Shown in pieces: positions 1 through 6,605 of a DNA stretch of 37,001 nt. Source of the DNA: Schleiferiaceae bacterium (GTDB lineage Bacteria > Bacteroidota > Bacteroidia > Flavobacteriales > Schleiferiaceae); NCBI GenBank assembly GCA_030829675.1, contig JAURAE010000003.1:1-37001 (forward strand), given 5' to 3'. The notes below the pieces were generated by a model. That model had not been told where the DNA came from. It was given only the letters and a program-made list of their open reading frames with translations, and did not search any database. Numbering within the stretch: the first letter of the stretch is position 1; the number at the start of each line of letters is the position of its first letter. Made by a program: the position numbers and the translations under genes.

Positions 1-44
1 TCAAAACCAAGAAAAGGTTTAATAAAAGTAAAAGTTGGCAATAG
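1..44 (+). other. Possible 3' end of a gene cut by the window start
   Basis: Frame 3 reads a lysine-rich tail (KTKKRFNKSKSWQ) ending in TAG at 42-44, about 100 bases before a strong plus-strand terminator. Such basic tails occur on RNA-binding proteins, but frame 1 is also open (stop TGA at 85-87), so the frame cannot be fixed from this fragment. What can be said is that a plus-strand transcript probably enters the window here and stops at the terminator at 147-180. Confidence 0.25.
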
Positions 45-146
45 TTGCATTGCAAGGCCTTACCGGGCAATAATTCACTCAACCTGATCTGGTTCATCTA
101 TTCGATTTACATTCGACCTTTTCTCCAGAACGTCTACAAGGAAAAG

Positions 147-180
147 AAAGCCTGGAAACACAGTTTCCGGGCTTTTTTTT
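147..180 (+). terminator. Strong rho-independent terminator
   Basis: A 13-bp stem pairs 147-159 with 163-175 around a 3-base ACA loop. There is one G-T wobble, and a run of eight T follows (173-180). This is the best plus-strand terminator at the left edge and should end whatever transcript enters from outside the window. Confidence 0.85.
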
Positions 181-278
181 ATGCCCGCACTTGTGCTCGC
201 ACAAAAGTGCAGGGCATAAAAAAGACAACGAGCGCTGTGCGCTTGAAGGCTTTCTTTTCATTGTTCAGCACCCACTAC

Positions 279-315
279 AGGTCCGCCAATCCTTGCGTAG
301 CAAGGTTGGCAATCC
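279..315. repeat. 37-bp palindromic dispersed repeat, copy 1
   Basis: Identical to 1392-1428 except for one base (T versus C in the loop). Its core is a hairpin: GCCAATCCTTGC at 285-296 pairs with GCAAGGTTGGC at 300-310 around a 3-base loop, with one bulged T. Sequence outside the 37 bases is not shared, so the unit is compact, like a REP or small intergenic palindrome. Both copies are in the same orientation and flank the 600-1214 gene. Confidence 0.7.
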
Positions 316-510
316 GGTCTCCGCTGCCAAGAAACCCATTGAAGGAAACTTCATAGGGTCTCTTAGTTTACCCTGTTGAACATCGTACAGTGTTACTGTT
401 CCAGGGCTTATGCAATTTGGGGTTGAATTTCTTTGGACCACTTAACCACACATTAACCTTTTTTCTAGACTGTCCGGGTAACGACGATAGTCTTTGCTTA
501 CAAAAGGCAT

Positions 511-537
511 AAAAAAACCAACACAATCGCTGGTTTT
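511..537 (-). terminator. Candidate terminator of the 600-1214 gene
   Basis: Read on the minus strand, AAAACCA (537-531) pairs with TGGTTTT (520-514) around a 10-base loop and runs into seven T (517-511). It lies about 65 bases past the stop of the minus-strand barrel gene. The 7-bp stem is A/T-rich, so the call is moderate. Confidence 0.45.
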
Positions 538-599
538 CAGTCCTCAATAGGGTTCCTTGGCCGCAAGCCCAAAAACCCTTTAGTTTAACGGTAAATGCG

Positions 600-1214
600 C
601 TAAAATTTCAACTTAACAAACAAATCGAAGGTATTTGAACTCATTTCAGTATCAATTGTGCTTTGGCTTTGAGACAATTCCAAAAAATTATATTGAATAT
701 TATGTACGATGCCTATTGCTGTGTTTGAATAAATATCATAGCTAATTCCTAATCTGGCTTGTGCACCCATAGACCAATTGTCAAATTGGAATTCTTCGGT
801 AGATCCAATGTATCTGTAGGTGTCCTCAATGATATGATTGACAAAAACACCTCCACTCGCAATGAGCGCTGTCTTGTCGAACAAATATTTATTTGAGTTT
901 AGAAGGAAAGGGACTCTTACGATTCCACGAGTTTGGTTAAAGTTTCCCTTGTCGTTGAAACCATTACCATTAAGTCCCATCACAGCGATGCCCGATCCAA
1001 AGCCCAGATTTTCATTTATTTGGTATATCCCCAATATTTCGGTACTCGTTGTGTTCAGCCTCGTATTAAATCCTCCATTATTAATAACGCTAGAGCCATT
1101 TCCGTAGGAAAATTGTAGGTTAAACTTAGAAAGTTGATTCGTTTGAGCGTTTGCGGACCACGAAACAGCCAGGACAAAAACTGAGATCGCTAAGGCAGAT
1201 AGTTTTTTTTTCAT
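600..1214 (-). CDS. Small outer-membrane beta-barrel protein
   Basis: The 204-residue product begins with a clear Sec signal peptide (basic MKKK, hydrophobic core to about residue 21, cleavage after SANA before QTNQ). The rest alternates polar and hydrophobic residues and is rich in Gly, Asn, Phe and Tyr. Segments such as STEILGIYQINENLGFGSG and GAQARLGISYDIYSNTAIG look like transmembrane beta-hairpins, and it ends in LFVKLKF with the C-terminal aromatic typical of outer-membrane barrels. About 200 residues fits an eight-strand barrel of the Bacteroidota OmpA-like/PorT-like porin group. No ligand or pathway can be named. It stands alone, has its own candidate terminator, and is flanked by two copies of a palindromic repeat. 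The start at 1214 is supported by the signal peptide. Confidence 0.8.
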   Translation of the reverse strand: MKKKLSALAISVFVLAVSWSANAQTNQLSKFNLQFSYGNGSSVINNGGFNTRLNTTSTEILGIYQINENLGFGSGIAVMGLNGNGFNDKGNFNQTRGIVRVPFLLNSNKYLFDKTALIASGGVFVNHIIEDTYRYIGSTEEFQFDNWSMGAQARLGISYDIYSNTAIGIVHNIQYNFLELSQSQSTIDTEMSSNTFDLFVKLKF

Positions 1215-1391
1215 TTTAGAATATCTATTATGTGGGATGAAACGGGAGAGTTCACATTATATTGTTGATGTGCAGAAAATGATGTGCAAAAAGTTACGCA
1301 ACGCCACACGGCTGTTTGGGTTGCTTAGCGGGGCAGGAATTGCACAGCTTTGTCCCACTCGTGGAACCAGAACTCCTTTCAATCAAGATTT

Positions 1392-1428
1392 AGGTCCGCC
1401 AATCCTTGCGCAGCAAGGTTGGCAATCC
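1392..1428. repeat. 37-bp palindromic dispersed repeat, copy 2
   Basis: Same orientation and sequence as 279-315 apart from one loop base. The change leaves the hairpin intact, which is what selection on structure, or recent duplication, would give. The flanks are unrelated to those of copy 1. Confidence 0.7.
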
Positions 1429-1471
1429 TGCCTTTAATAACAATCCGCGCTATTCAAGAATTTTGAAGTCG

Positions 1472-1479
1472 TACCTTTG
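1472..1479 (+). promoter_or_regulatory. Candidate -7 element (TACCTTTG) for the 1508 operon
   Basis: A perfect match to the Bacteroidota -7 consensus TAnnTTTG, 28 bases before the TTG start at 1508. This would place the transcript start near 1486. A good -33 TTG box is not present at the usual spacing, which lowers confidence. Confidence 0.45.
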
Positions 1480-1507
1480 AAAGTAACTAAGCACTGCCGT
1501 TTCAACA

Positions 1508-2386
1508 TTGACTTCAACGCACACTCATATCGCCGCCCAACAGCTGCACATAGCGGTACTTCAAACGCTGCGGTATTTTGAGTTTTTTGAGCATGCATTG
1601 TACGGCGAAGAGGTCCATAAATATTTGACCATTAAGTCCACCCGGGACCAATTATCTTCTGCCCTCAATCACCTTTGCACAACTGGAGATATTGTATCGA
1701 AAGACGGACTCTACGCCTTGAATAAAGGGCACATTGAGATTCGATTGAGGCACACCAAAAGGAACCAGAAAATGATGAAAGCCGCGAAGAGGGTTGGGGC
1801 GTTCATTCATCGTTTCCCCTACGTTCGCGGGGTCTATTTATCAGGGTCTTTATCCAAACATGGAATTACCAGGAAGGACGATGATCTCGACTTTTTCATC
1901 ATTACTAAAGCGGGCCGCGTATGGGCCGCGAAGTTGTTGCTCATTGCGTTTAAAAAGATTGTGCTACTCAACAGAGAAAAGTATTTCTGTATCAACCTGT
2001 TGATGAGCGAGGAGGAATTGGTCCTGAATAAGAAAAACATCTACATCGCCACTGAGGCCGCTTCTCTAGTGGCGTTGACCAACGAGCCTTTGCTCCATGC
2101 TTTTTTCGCCGCGAACCCATGGGTACAGCATCAGTTCCCTAATCTGGAATTGCAACCTCAAAAGGAGCGCCGTAAGGGATTCAGGCCGTTGGAAGCAACC
2201 TTGGAATTCATAGGCGGGCAGGCGTTGGAACGCAAGGCCCATCGCCTGTTTACGAAACACGTGGAACAGCAACGCAAAGCGAGCGGCTATTACGATACAT
2301 CGGAAGGTGTAAGTGCGTATTTTCCACATAGCGTAGAAGAACAATTACTGGCGCACCTCGCGCAGAAATCGGACAATCATGAATAG
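1508..2386 (+). CDS. Winged-helix / nucleotidyltransferase-domain protein of a polysaccharide operon
   Basis: The 292-residue protein has no signal or membrane segment and should be cytoplasmic. Residues about 10-75 look like a winged-helix domain (helix-rich, then a DGLYAL wing). A DNA-polymerase-beta-type nucleotidyltransferase motif follows: G113-S114 in LSGSLSKHG, then DDDLDFF with D126 and D128 as likely metal ligands. The C-terminal half is helical. Such proteins add a nucleotide or resemble the MNT/KNT fold, but the substrate cannot be read here. It overlaps the next gene by 8 bp and heads an operon for chain-length control, ligation and methylation, so a role in surface glycan assembly or its control is inferred. 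The start is TTG at 1508; no in-frame ATG lies before the conserved region. Confidence 0.7.
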   Translation: MTSTHTHIAAQQLHIAVLQTLRYFEFFEHALYGEEVHKYLTIKSTRDQLSSALNHLCTTGDIVSKDGLYALNKGHIEIRLRHTKRNQKMMKAAKRVGAFIHRFPYVRGVYLSGSLSKHGITRKDDDLDFFIITKAGRVWAAKLLLIAFKKIVLLNREKYFCINLLMSEEELVLNKKNIYIATEAASLVALTNEPLLHAFFAANPWVQHQFPNLELQPQKERRKGFRPLEATLEFIGGQALERKAHRLFTKHVEQQRKASGYYDTSEGVSAYFPHSVEEQLLAHLAQKSDNHE

Positions 2387-3119
2387 AAAAAATCTAGTAT
2401 TCTCCATTGTTGTAGCCTTGGTGGCAGGAGTTATTATGCTATTTAAACCGGCCAAATTCAAAGCGGAAAGCACCTTTTTCGTTCCGTTGACCTTACTTGA
2501 AAAGCAGATCGACCAAAACGGGATGGGCTTCGGCTCGCCAGTTGAGGTAGATGCGCATCTGGAATTAATGGACAGTCGAACCATTGGATTATTGGTCGAG
2601 GAGAAGTTTGGCCCTCAAACTACCTACGAAGTTAGCCGTACGCGCAACGGTGCGGTTTTGTTGGAAACACTGGCCCCTGAGGCCCAACTGGCGGCGGATG
2701 CGGCGAATGCCATTGTGGTGTTGACGGATTCTGTCAAGCAGCAGATGCTTCGTCAGAATGTGGGGCAGAGTTTGGGGTTTGTGGATGAACGCACTAAGGA
2801 ATTGGCCACCGAAAGTGAGGCCCTTCGAAAAGTTCTAGACTCTCTTCGATTCGAGGCACAAACGGATTCTTTAGCATTGGCTGCGCTGCTCTTTCAAAAG
2901 GAGCGTCAATACGGGGCAGCTGTGGTGGAGTGGACACAAGCTCAGCGCAAGCAAGAGGAACTCAAAGGCTACCTTCAGGCTCCAGCTCCAAAATCATATA
3001 TCATTTTCGAAGCCGTTGCTCCGACGAGTCCAGCGGGCCTGCCTTGGTGGGCTGCCGGCATACTTGCCGGAATATTGACTCTAGTAGGTCTTTGGGCGGT
3101 TGATGTGATGAAAAAATAA
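2379..3119 (+). CDS. Short polysaccharide co-polymerase (Wzz-like)
   Basis: The 246-residue protein has the layout of a chain-length determinant: an N-terminal membrane helix (residues about 6-22), a periplasmic section with a helical, Glu/Lys/Gln-rich stretch (about 130-200), and a C-terminal membrane helix (about 222-241) preceded by a proline-containing stretch (APTSPAG). There is no tyrosine-kinase domain. It is shorter than typical Wzz (about 300-350 residues) and shorter than its counterpart at 28943-29950. In Wzy-dependent pathways these inner-membrane oligomers set polymer length. It lies directly before an O-antigen-ligase-like gene (7-base gap) and overlaps the preceding gene by 8 bp. 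Confidence 0.75.
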   Translation: MNRKNLVFSIVVALVAGVIMLFKPAKFKAESTFFVPLTLLEKQIDQNGMGFGSPVEVDAHLELMDSRTIGLLVEEKFGPQTTYEVSRTRNGAVLLETLAPEAQLAADAANAIVVLTDSVKQQMLRQNVGQSLGFVDERTKELATESEALRKVLDSLRFEAQTDSLALAALLFQKERQYGAAVVEWTQAQRKQEELKGYLQAPAPKSYIIFEAVAPTSPAGLPWWAAGILAGILTLVGLWAVDVMKK

Positions 3120-3126
3120 CGCTTCG

Positions 3127-4491
3127 ATGCACCTTGCGCCTCGGTTTCTCAAAGCTCTTTTGCCGGTGTTGGCGTTCCTTGCTGCGCTGTGGTGGACCGA
3201 GCATTGGGCCTTGGTATTTCTTGGGCTTTCAGCCCTTACGGTCGCGGTAATTATTTACGAAAAGAATTGGCAAATCCCTGCCTTTCGAGCGCTCGCGGCG
3301 GTACTGCCCTGGAGTGTAAAGGTGGATTTAGATGCGGTGAGTATGATGTTGCCTGGCGAATGGGGCATAGGTGTGCTTGCCATGGTGGTGGTGCTGTTTA
3401 TGGCGAAGGAACAATCTTGGCCGAAGGGTTGGAAGAATTGGCTCCCCATAGTCTGGATCCTATCTTTTGTCCTGCCCGTAGTACTGAGTTCAATGCTCAA
3501 AGTGAGCGTAAAATTTGCCTTGATCAACGCCATATACGTCGTGGTTTTCTACTACGGCACCTTGAATTTTGGCAGGGAAGAAGCCCATCGTTGGATTAGA
3601 AATTACTTCATTTCTTTCGTGGGCGTAGCGCTGTGGGGTTGGGCCCAATTCTACCAGTACGACTTCAACCCCATCACTATCGTGGGGATCTTCAAACCGT
3701 TCTACTATTCGAGCACCTTTGTGGGTGCCGTGGCGGCCATCTTCGCAGGATATTTCATTGGTCTTGTGCCCCAATCACGCAAGAATCTAATCTTTTCCCT
3801 GGTCGCAGTGGCCATAGTGGTGCTCTCTGAATCTCGAGCTGCCTTGCTGTCTCTGGTGGTGATGCTCTTTGCCCTCGGTCTACTGCGCCTGCCCAAACCT
3901 GCCCGCATCATTGCGCCGGCTTTGATCATAGCTCTCGGTTTTCTTGCCATCGGCCCAGAAAAGATTCGTGAGGCCTTTACTTACAACACTGTCGAAAGCC
4001 ACGACCCCAATGCCAATGTGTTCGAAGAAACGCTTTCGGTAACGAATGTGCAGACGGACGTTAGTAATATGGAACGATTAAACCGTTGGGTGTCGGCCCT
4101 TAAAATGTTCCAGGAACGACCTCATATGGGCTTTGGACCGGGGACCTACCAGTTCCAGTACATCCCTTTTCAAGAGGCAGGACTGAAGAATAGATTGAGT
4201 GTGCGCAATCCAGATGATGTGCCGCAAGGCTCGGGAGGATCTGCACACAGTGAATTATTGCTGCAGCTTAGCGAGAACGGTTGGCCTTCGGTCTTGGTCT
4301 TTGTGTTGATGCTGGGGCTTTGGATGAGGCGCGGTTTGTGGGCCTCCGCGAAGATGCATTGGGTGCCTTATGTTTTGGGCTTGACCACCTACGTATTTCA
4401 TATGAACGTCAATAATTTCCTGAATCAACCCGGATTTGCCTTCCTCTTTTGGACCTTTGGGGCGATGATAATGATCAAAAGCCATGAGTGA
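3127..4491 (+). CDS. O-antigen ligase / polymerase-like membrane protein
   Basis: The 454-residue polytopic protein (about 11-12 hydrophobic helices) carries the marks of the Wzy_C/O-antigen ligase family: an SRAAL motif around residues 236-240 with the conserved Arg, and a large periplasmic loop (about 275-380). The loop contains ERLNRW, RPHMGFGPGTYQF and GSAHSELLLQLSENG, with H374 as the conserved loop His. It would polymerise or transfer lipid-linked glycan at the outer face of the inner membrane. WaaL-type ligase and Wzy-type polymerase cannot be separated from sequence alone. The loop is strikingly like that of the 29954-31390 protein, so the two are paralogues. It overlaps the following methyltransferase gene by 8 bp. 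Confidence 0.85.
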   Translation: MHLAPRFLKALLPVLAFLAALWWTEHWALVFLGLSALTVAVIIYEKNWQIPAFRALAAVLPWSVKVDLDAVSMMLPGEWGIGVLAMVVVLFMAKEQSWPKGWKNWLPIVWILSFVLPVVLSSMLKVSVKFALINAIYVVVFYYGTLNFGREEAHRWIRNYFISFVGVALWGWAQFYQYDFNPITIVGIFKPFYYSSTFVGAVAAIFAGYFIGLVPQSRKNLIFSLVAVAIVVLSESRAALLSLVVMLFALGLLRLPKPARIIAPALIIALGFLAIGPEKIREAFTYNTVESHDPNANVFEETLSVTNVQTDVSNMERLNRWVSALKMFQERPHMGFGPGTYQFQYIPFQEAGLKNRLSVRNPDDVPQGSGGSAHSELLLQLSENGWPSVLVFVLMLGLWMRRGLWASAKMHWVPYVLGLTTYVFHMNVNNFLNQPGFAFLFWTFGAMIMIKSHE

Positions 4492-5278
4492 GCAGTATTA
4501 CGAAGAGGTGGGGGCCTATTACGATAAGGATGCCGTGGACTTCGAGCGTCGCTATTGGCAAAATGATGCATTGCAGCGCATACGCCAGAGCTTCCGCGAA
4601 CACGTGCGTCAGCACGAATTTTCATGCATGCTCGAGGTGGGCTTTGGTCCTGGATTCGACCTCACGCATTTCGCACAAACCCACCCTCAGGCCGAAGTGT
4701 ACGGGGTGGATATTAGCGCTGAGATGGTGCGTATAGCCCAGGGGAAGATCGACGAAGGGAAGTTTACCAATGCCCGTGTCGCACAAGGCAGTGTGGAAGA
4801 TATTGAAAGCAGATTTCCCGAAGTCCGCTACGACATGATCTATGTATTCTTCGGCGCCCTGAATACCGTGGACGACCTAGGTTTGGCGATGAAGGAACTT
4901 GAAAAATTATTGATGCCCGGTGGTCGGATGGTGCTCACCTTCGTCAACAAATGGTATGTGGGAGGCATGGCAATCGAACTATTGAAGGGCAAACCAAAAT
5001 GGGCCTTTGCCCGACTTAAGAAAGTTTGGGGCGGGTATTCCCCAACCCAATTCCTTGCTTCCAAATGCTACACCACGGGTGAAGTCAAACGTTCCACAAC
5101 ACTGTCGTGCGTCGACCAGCGTGGGTACAGCATCTTGTTCCCGGCTTGGTATTACCACAAGATTCACAAACTACTCCCGCGAAAGGTCCGTATGCTGCTC
5201 TGGCGCTGGGACCAAAGCCTGTCCCGCACCACCGTGGGTACCTTAGGCGAATACATGCTTTACGAGTTTCGCAAATAA
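4484..5278 (+). CDS. SAM-dependent methyltransferase (class I)
   Basis: The 264-residue soluble protein has a class I Rossmann methyltransferase core. Motif I is LEVGFGPGFD (residues about 50-59) for SAM binding, an acidic residue ends beta-2 (YGVDIS, D76), and motif post-II/IV is YDMIYVFFGALNTVDD. The hydrophobic and basic C-terminal region (KIHKLLPRKVRMLLWRW) could touch the membrane. As the last gene of the polysaccharide operon it probably methylates a glycan or lipid carrier. That is inferred from position: ubiquinone/menaquinone-type and glycan methyltransferases share these motifs. It ends 19 bases inside the convergent minus-strand gene. Confidence 0.8.
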   Translation: MSEQYYEEVGAYYDKDAVDFERRYWQNDALQRIRQSFREHVRQHEFSCMLEVGFGPGFDLTHFAQTHPQAEVYGVDISAEMVRIAQGKIDEGKFTNARVAQGSVEDIESRFPEVRYDMIYVFFGALNTVDDLGLAMKELEKLLMPGGRMVLTFVNKWYVGGMAIELLKGKPKWAFARLKKVWGGYSPTQFLASKCYTTGEVKRSTTLSCVDQRGYSILFPAWYYHKIHKLLPRKVRMLLWRWDQSLSRTTVGTLGEYMLYEFRK

Positions 5279-6201
5279 TTGGCCACCACATCTTCGACCA
5301 TGGTGCGCCAATCAGGGAATTTTAAAGAATAACGGGCCTTCCAATACCCATGTTTGGTGCCCAGTGGAATAGACGAAGTCAAGGCTTCCGCAATGGTTTT
5401 TCCATAATGATTGACCAATTCCTTCTCGGTCATCACACGCACCTCACCGCCCAAGGTCGAGGCGACGGCTTCGGCAAAATCTCCTTGCCGCACTGCTTCA
5501 CCACCGTATAGGTTGTAGCGTTCCCCGGGCTCCCCATGTAGGGCAATATGAAGGAGTTGGCCGGCGACATCCCTAATGTGTACCAAATTCATCATGGCAT
5601 CTCCCGAGCCTATTTGCGCCACTGCCCCCGTGGCTTTGAAGGGCCTCAAGTAGAAGGCTTCAAACCAAGACTCTGGCCCAAAAATCCAAGCCGGATAGGC
5701 TATTCTGATATCCATTTTCAAAGAGCCTTCTTTCCAAGGCCGTTCTGCCCGCTCGTACGCTCGAGCGTAGGCGATGGGGCGTTCTTCTGTACCTTCCAAT
5801 ACCGCCGAAGTGTGATTGCCATACATCAACGTACCGCTGCAGTACACCAGTTTGACCGGGTGTGGGAGTGCCTCCAAAAGCTCCTTTAATCGTCGATTCG
5901 CCCCTTCTCCTTTGCGCGCTGCCCTGAATCTTTTTCTATCGGTGCTTCCTGCCATTCGGGCACAATGGAAAACAACCGAAGGCGGATACTTATCCAACCA
6001 TTTTTGGCCAATTTCCCCAAGCGGCATCATCAGAAAATGTGTGCGCTCCATGATCTCTTCATGAATACTTTGGTACCCCACGGCCACAATTTGTGTAGAT
6101 GGATCGTCTTTGAAGCGCTCCAAAAGCTCAAACACGACATGTTTGCCGACATAGCCGGTGGCGCCGAGGACCCAGAGGTATTTGGGGGAGATTAGTTGCA
6201 T
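5260..6201 (-). CDS. NAD-dependent epimerase/dehydratase-like (extended SDR) protein, atypical active site
   Basis: The 313-residue protein has an N-terminal Rossmann fold with the GATGYVG nucleotide-binding loop (residues 13-19) and a YCSGTLMYG strand that matches the catalytic Ser segment of extended SDRs. The usual YxxxK is altered: the aligned stretch is YARAY (Y145 to Y149), so the catalytic Lys is replaced by Tyr. MNLVHIRDVAG fits the conserved C-terminal part of sugar epimerases. It may be a non-enzymatic NAD-binding or atypical reductase-like member. The start is ATG at 6201: the reading frame stays open 15 codons further up (to 6246), but that extension precedes the Rossmann strand and looks like non-coding sequence. 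It converges on the methyltransferase gene. Confidence 0.75.
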   Translation of the reverse strand: MQLISPKYLWVLGATGYVGKHVVFELLERFKDDPSTQIVAVGYQSIHEEIMERTHFLMMPLGEIGQKWLDKYPPSVVFHCARMAGSTDRKRFRAARKGEGANRRLKELLEALPHPVKLVYCSGTLMYGNHTSAVLEGTEERPIAYARAYERAERPWKEGSLKMDIRIAYPAWIFGPESWFEAFYLRPFKATGAVAQIGSGDAMMNLVHIRDVAGQLLHIALHGEPGERYNLYGGEAVRQGDFAEAVASTLGGEVRVMTEKELVNHYGKTIAEALTSSIPLGTKHGYWKARYSLKFPDWRTMVEDVVANYLRNS

Positions 6202-6252
6202 AGGGCTAAAGTAGGGAATACCCCGGAGTGGTAGTGGCCTTAGCAACCGACT

Positions 6253-6280
6253 AGTTTTTTTTAAGTTTTTCTTATCTTTT
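6253..6280 (+). promoter_or_regulatory. Weak candidate promoter for the 6323 gene
   Basis: TATCTTTT at 6273-6280 is one base off the Bacteroidota -7 consensus TAnnTTTG, with a T-rich stretch (6253-6260) near the -33 position. It would give a transcript start about 35 bases before the ATG at 6323. Confidence 0.3.
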
Positions 6281-6322
6281 CGGTAGCCAATTAAGCCTCA
6301 TCTTCACCAAAAATTAAACCGC

Positions 6323-6604
6323 ATGACCACACGTCTAAAGTCACTACTCATCGGCTCAGGTGCATTGTTGCTTGTGCCATTTATTGGGAGCCAATTTTCT
6401 CTAGAAGTACATTGGTCGGGATTCGATTACATCGTCGCCGCCATCTTACTGGGTGGAACGAGCTTCGTGCTTGACTTTGTGCTTACCAAGGCCAAAAACA
6501 AGCAAAGCCGCTGGGCGTGGGGCATTATAGTGGTGCTTGCCTTAGCCTTGGTTTGGGCGGAGTTGGCCGTTGGTGTGTTCGGCAGTCCCTTGGCGGGGAG
6601 TTAA
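6323..6604 (+). CDS. Small three-helix membrane protein of unknown function
   Basis: The 93-residue product is mostly hydrophobic, with predicted helices at about residues 7-25, 35-54 and 64-86. A basic, Lys/Arg-rich loop (KAKNKQSRW) between helices 2 and 3 probably faces the cytoplasm. There is no cleavable signal and no motif I recognise. It resembles the short hypothetical membrane proteins that are common in Flavobacteriales genomes. It stands alone, has a weak promoter upstream, and ends one base before the convergent 6606-8219 gene. ATG at 6323 is the natural start. Confidence 0.7.
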   Translation: MTTRLKSLLIGSGALLLVPFIGSQFSLEVHWSGFDYIVAAILLGGTSFVLDFVLTKAKNKQSRWAWGIIVVLALALVWAELAVGVFGSPLAGS

Positions 6605-6605
6605 A

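Larger units (their letters stand above)
181..599. other. Intergenic region with serial inverted repeats
   Basis: No convincing gene. Open frames at 45-356 and 191-379 run through the terminator and hairpins and carry no recognisable motif. The region holds three further inverted repeats: 181-192 with 205-217 (one bulged A, enclosing TTGTGC/GCACAA at 191-204), AGCGC/GCGCT at 231-243, and the repeat unit at 279-315. Together with the terminator these make four hairpin-forming elements within about 165 bases. Nothing further is recognisable in 380-500. Confidence 0.6.
1215..1507. other. Intergenic region with repeat copy 2 and a promoter
   Basis: No credible gene: a 66-codon frame at 1237-1437 runs through the repeat and has no recognisable motif. 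The region holds the second copy of the 37-bp repeat and a Bacteroidota-type promoter element for the polysaccharide operon at 1508. The promoter of the minus-strand barrel gene must also lie here but I could not pick it out. Confidence 0.5.

Noticed and set aside
1..146. tRNA or other stable RNA end before the first terminator
   Set aside because: No T-loop, acceptor stem or CCA end can be found, and no known RNA family is recognised.
45..379. Two overlapping plus-strand open frames near the left edge
   Set aside because: They run through a strong terminator and several inverted repeats, have no family motif, and no signal or membrane pattern. Non-coding is more likely.
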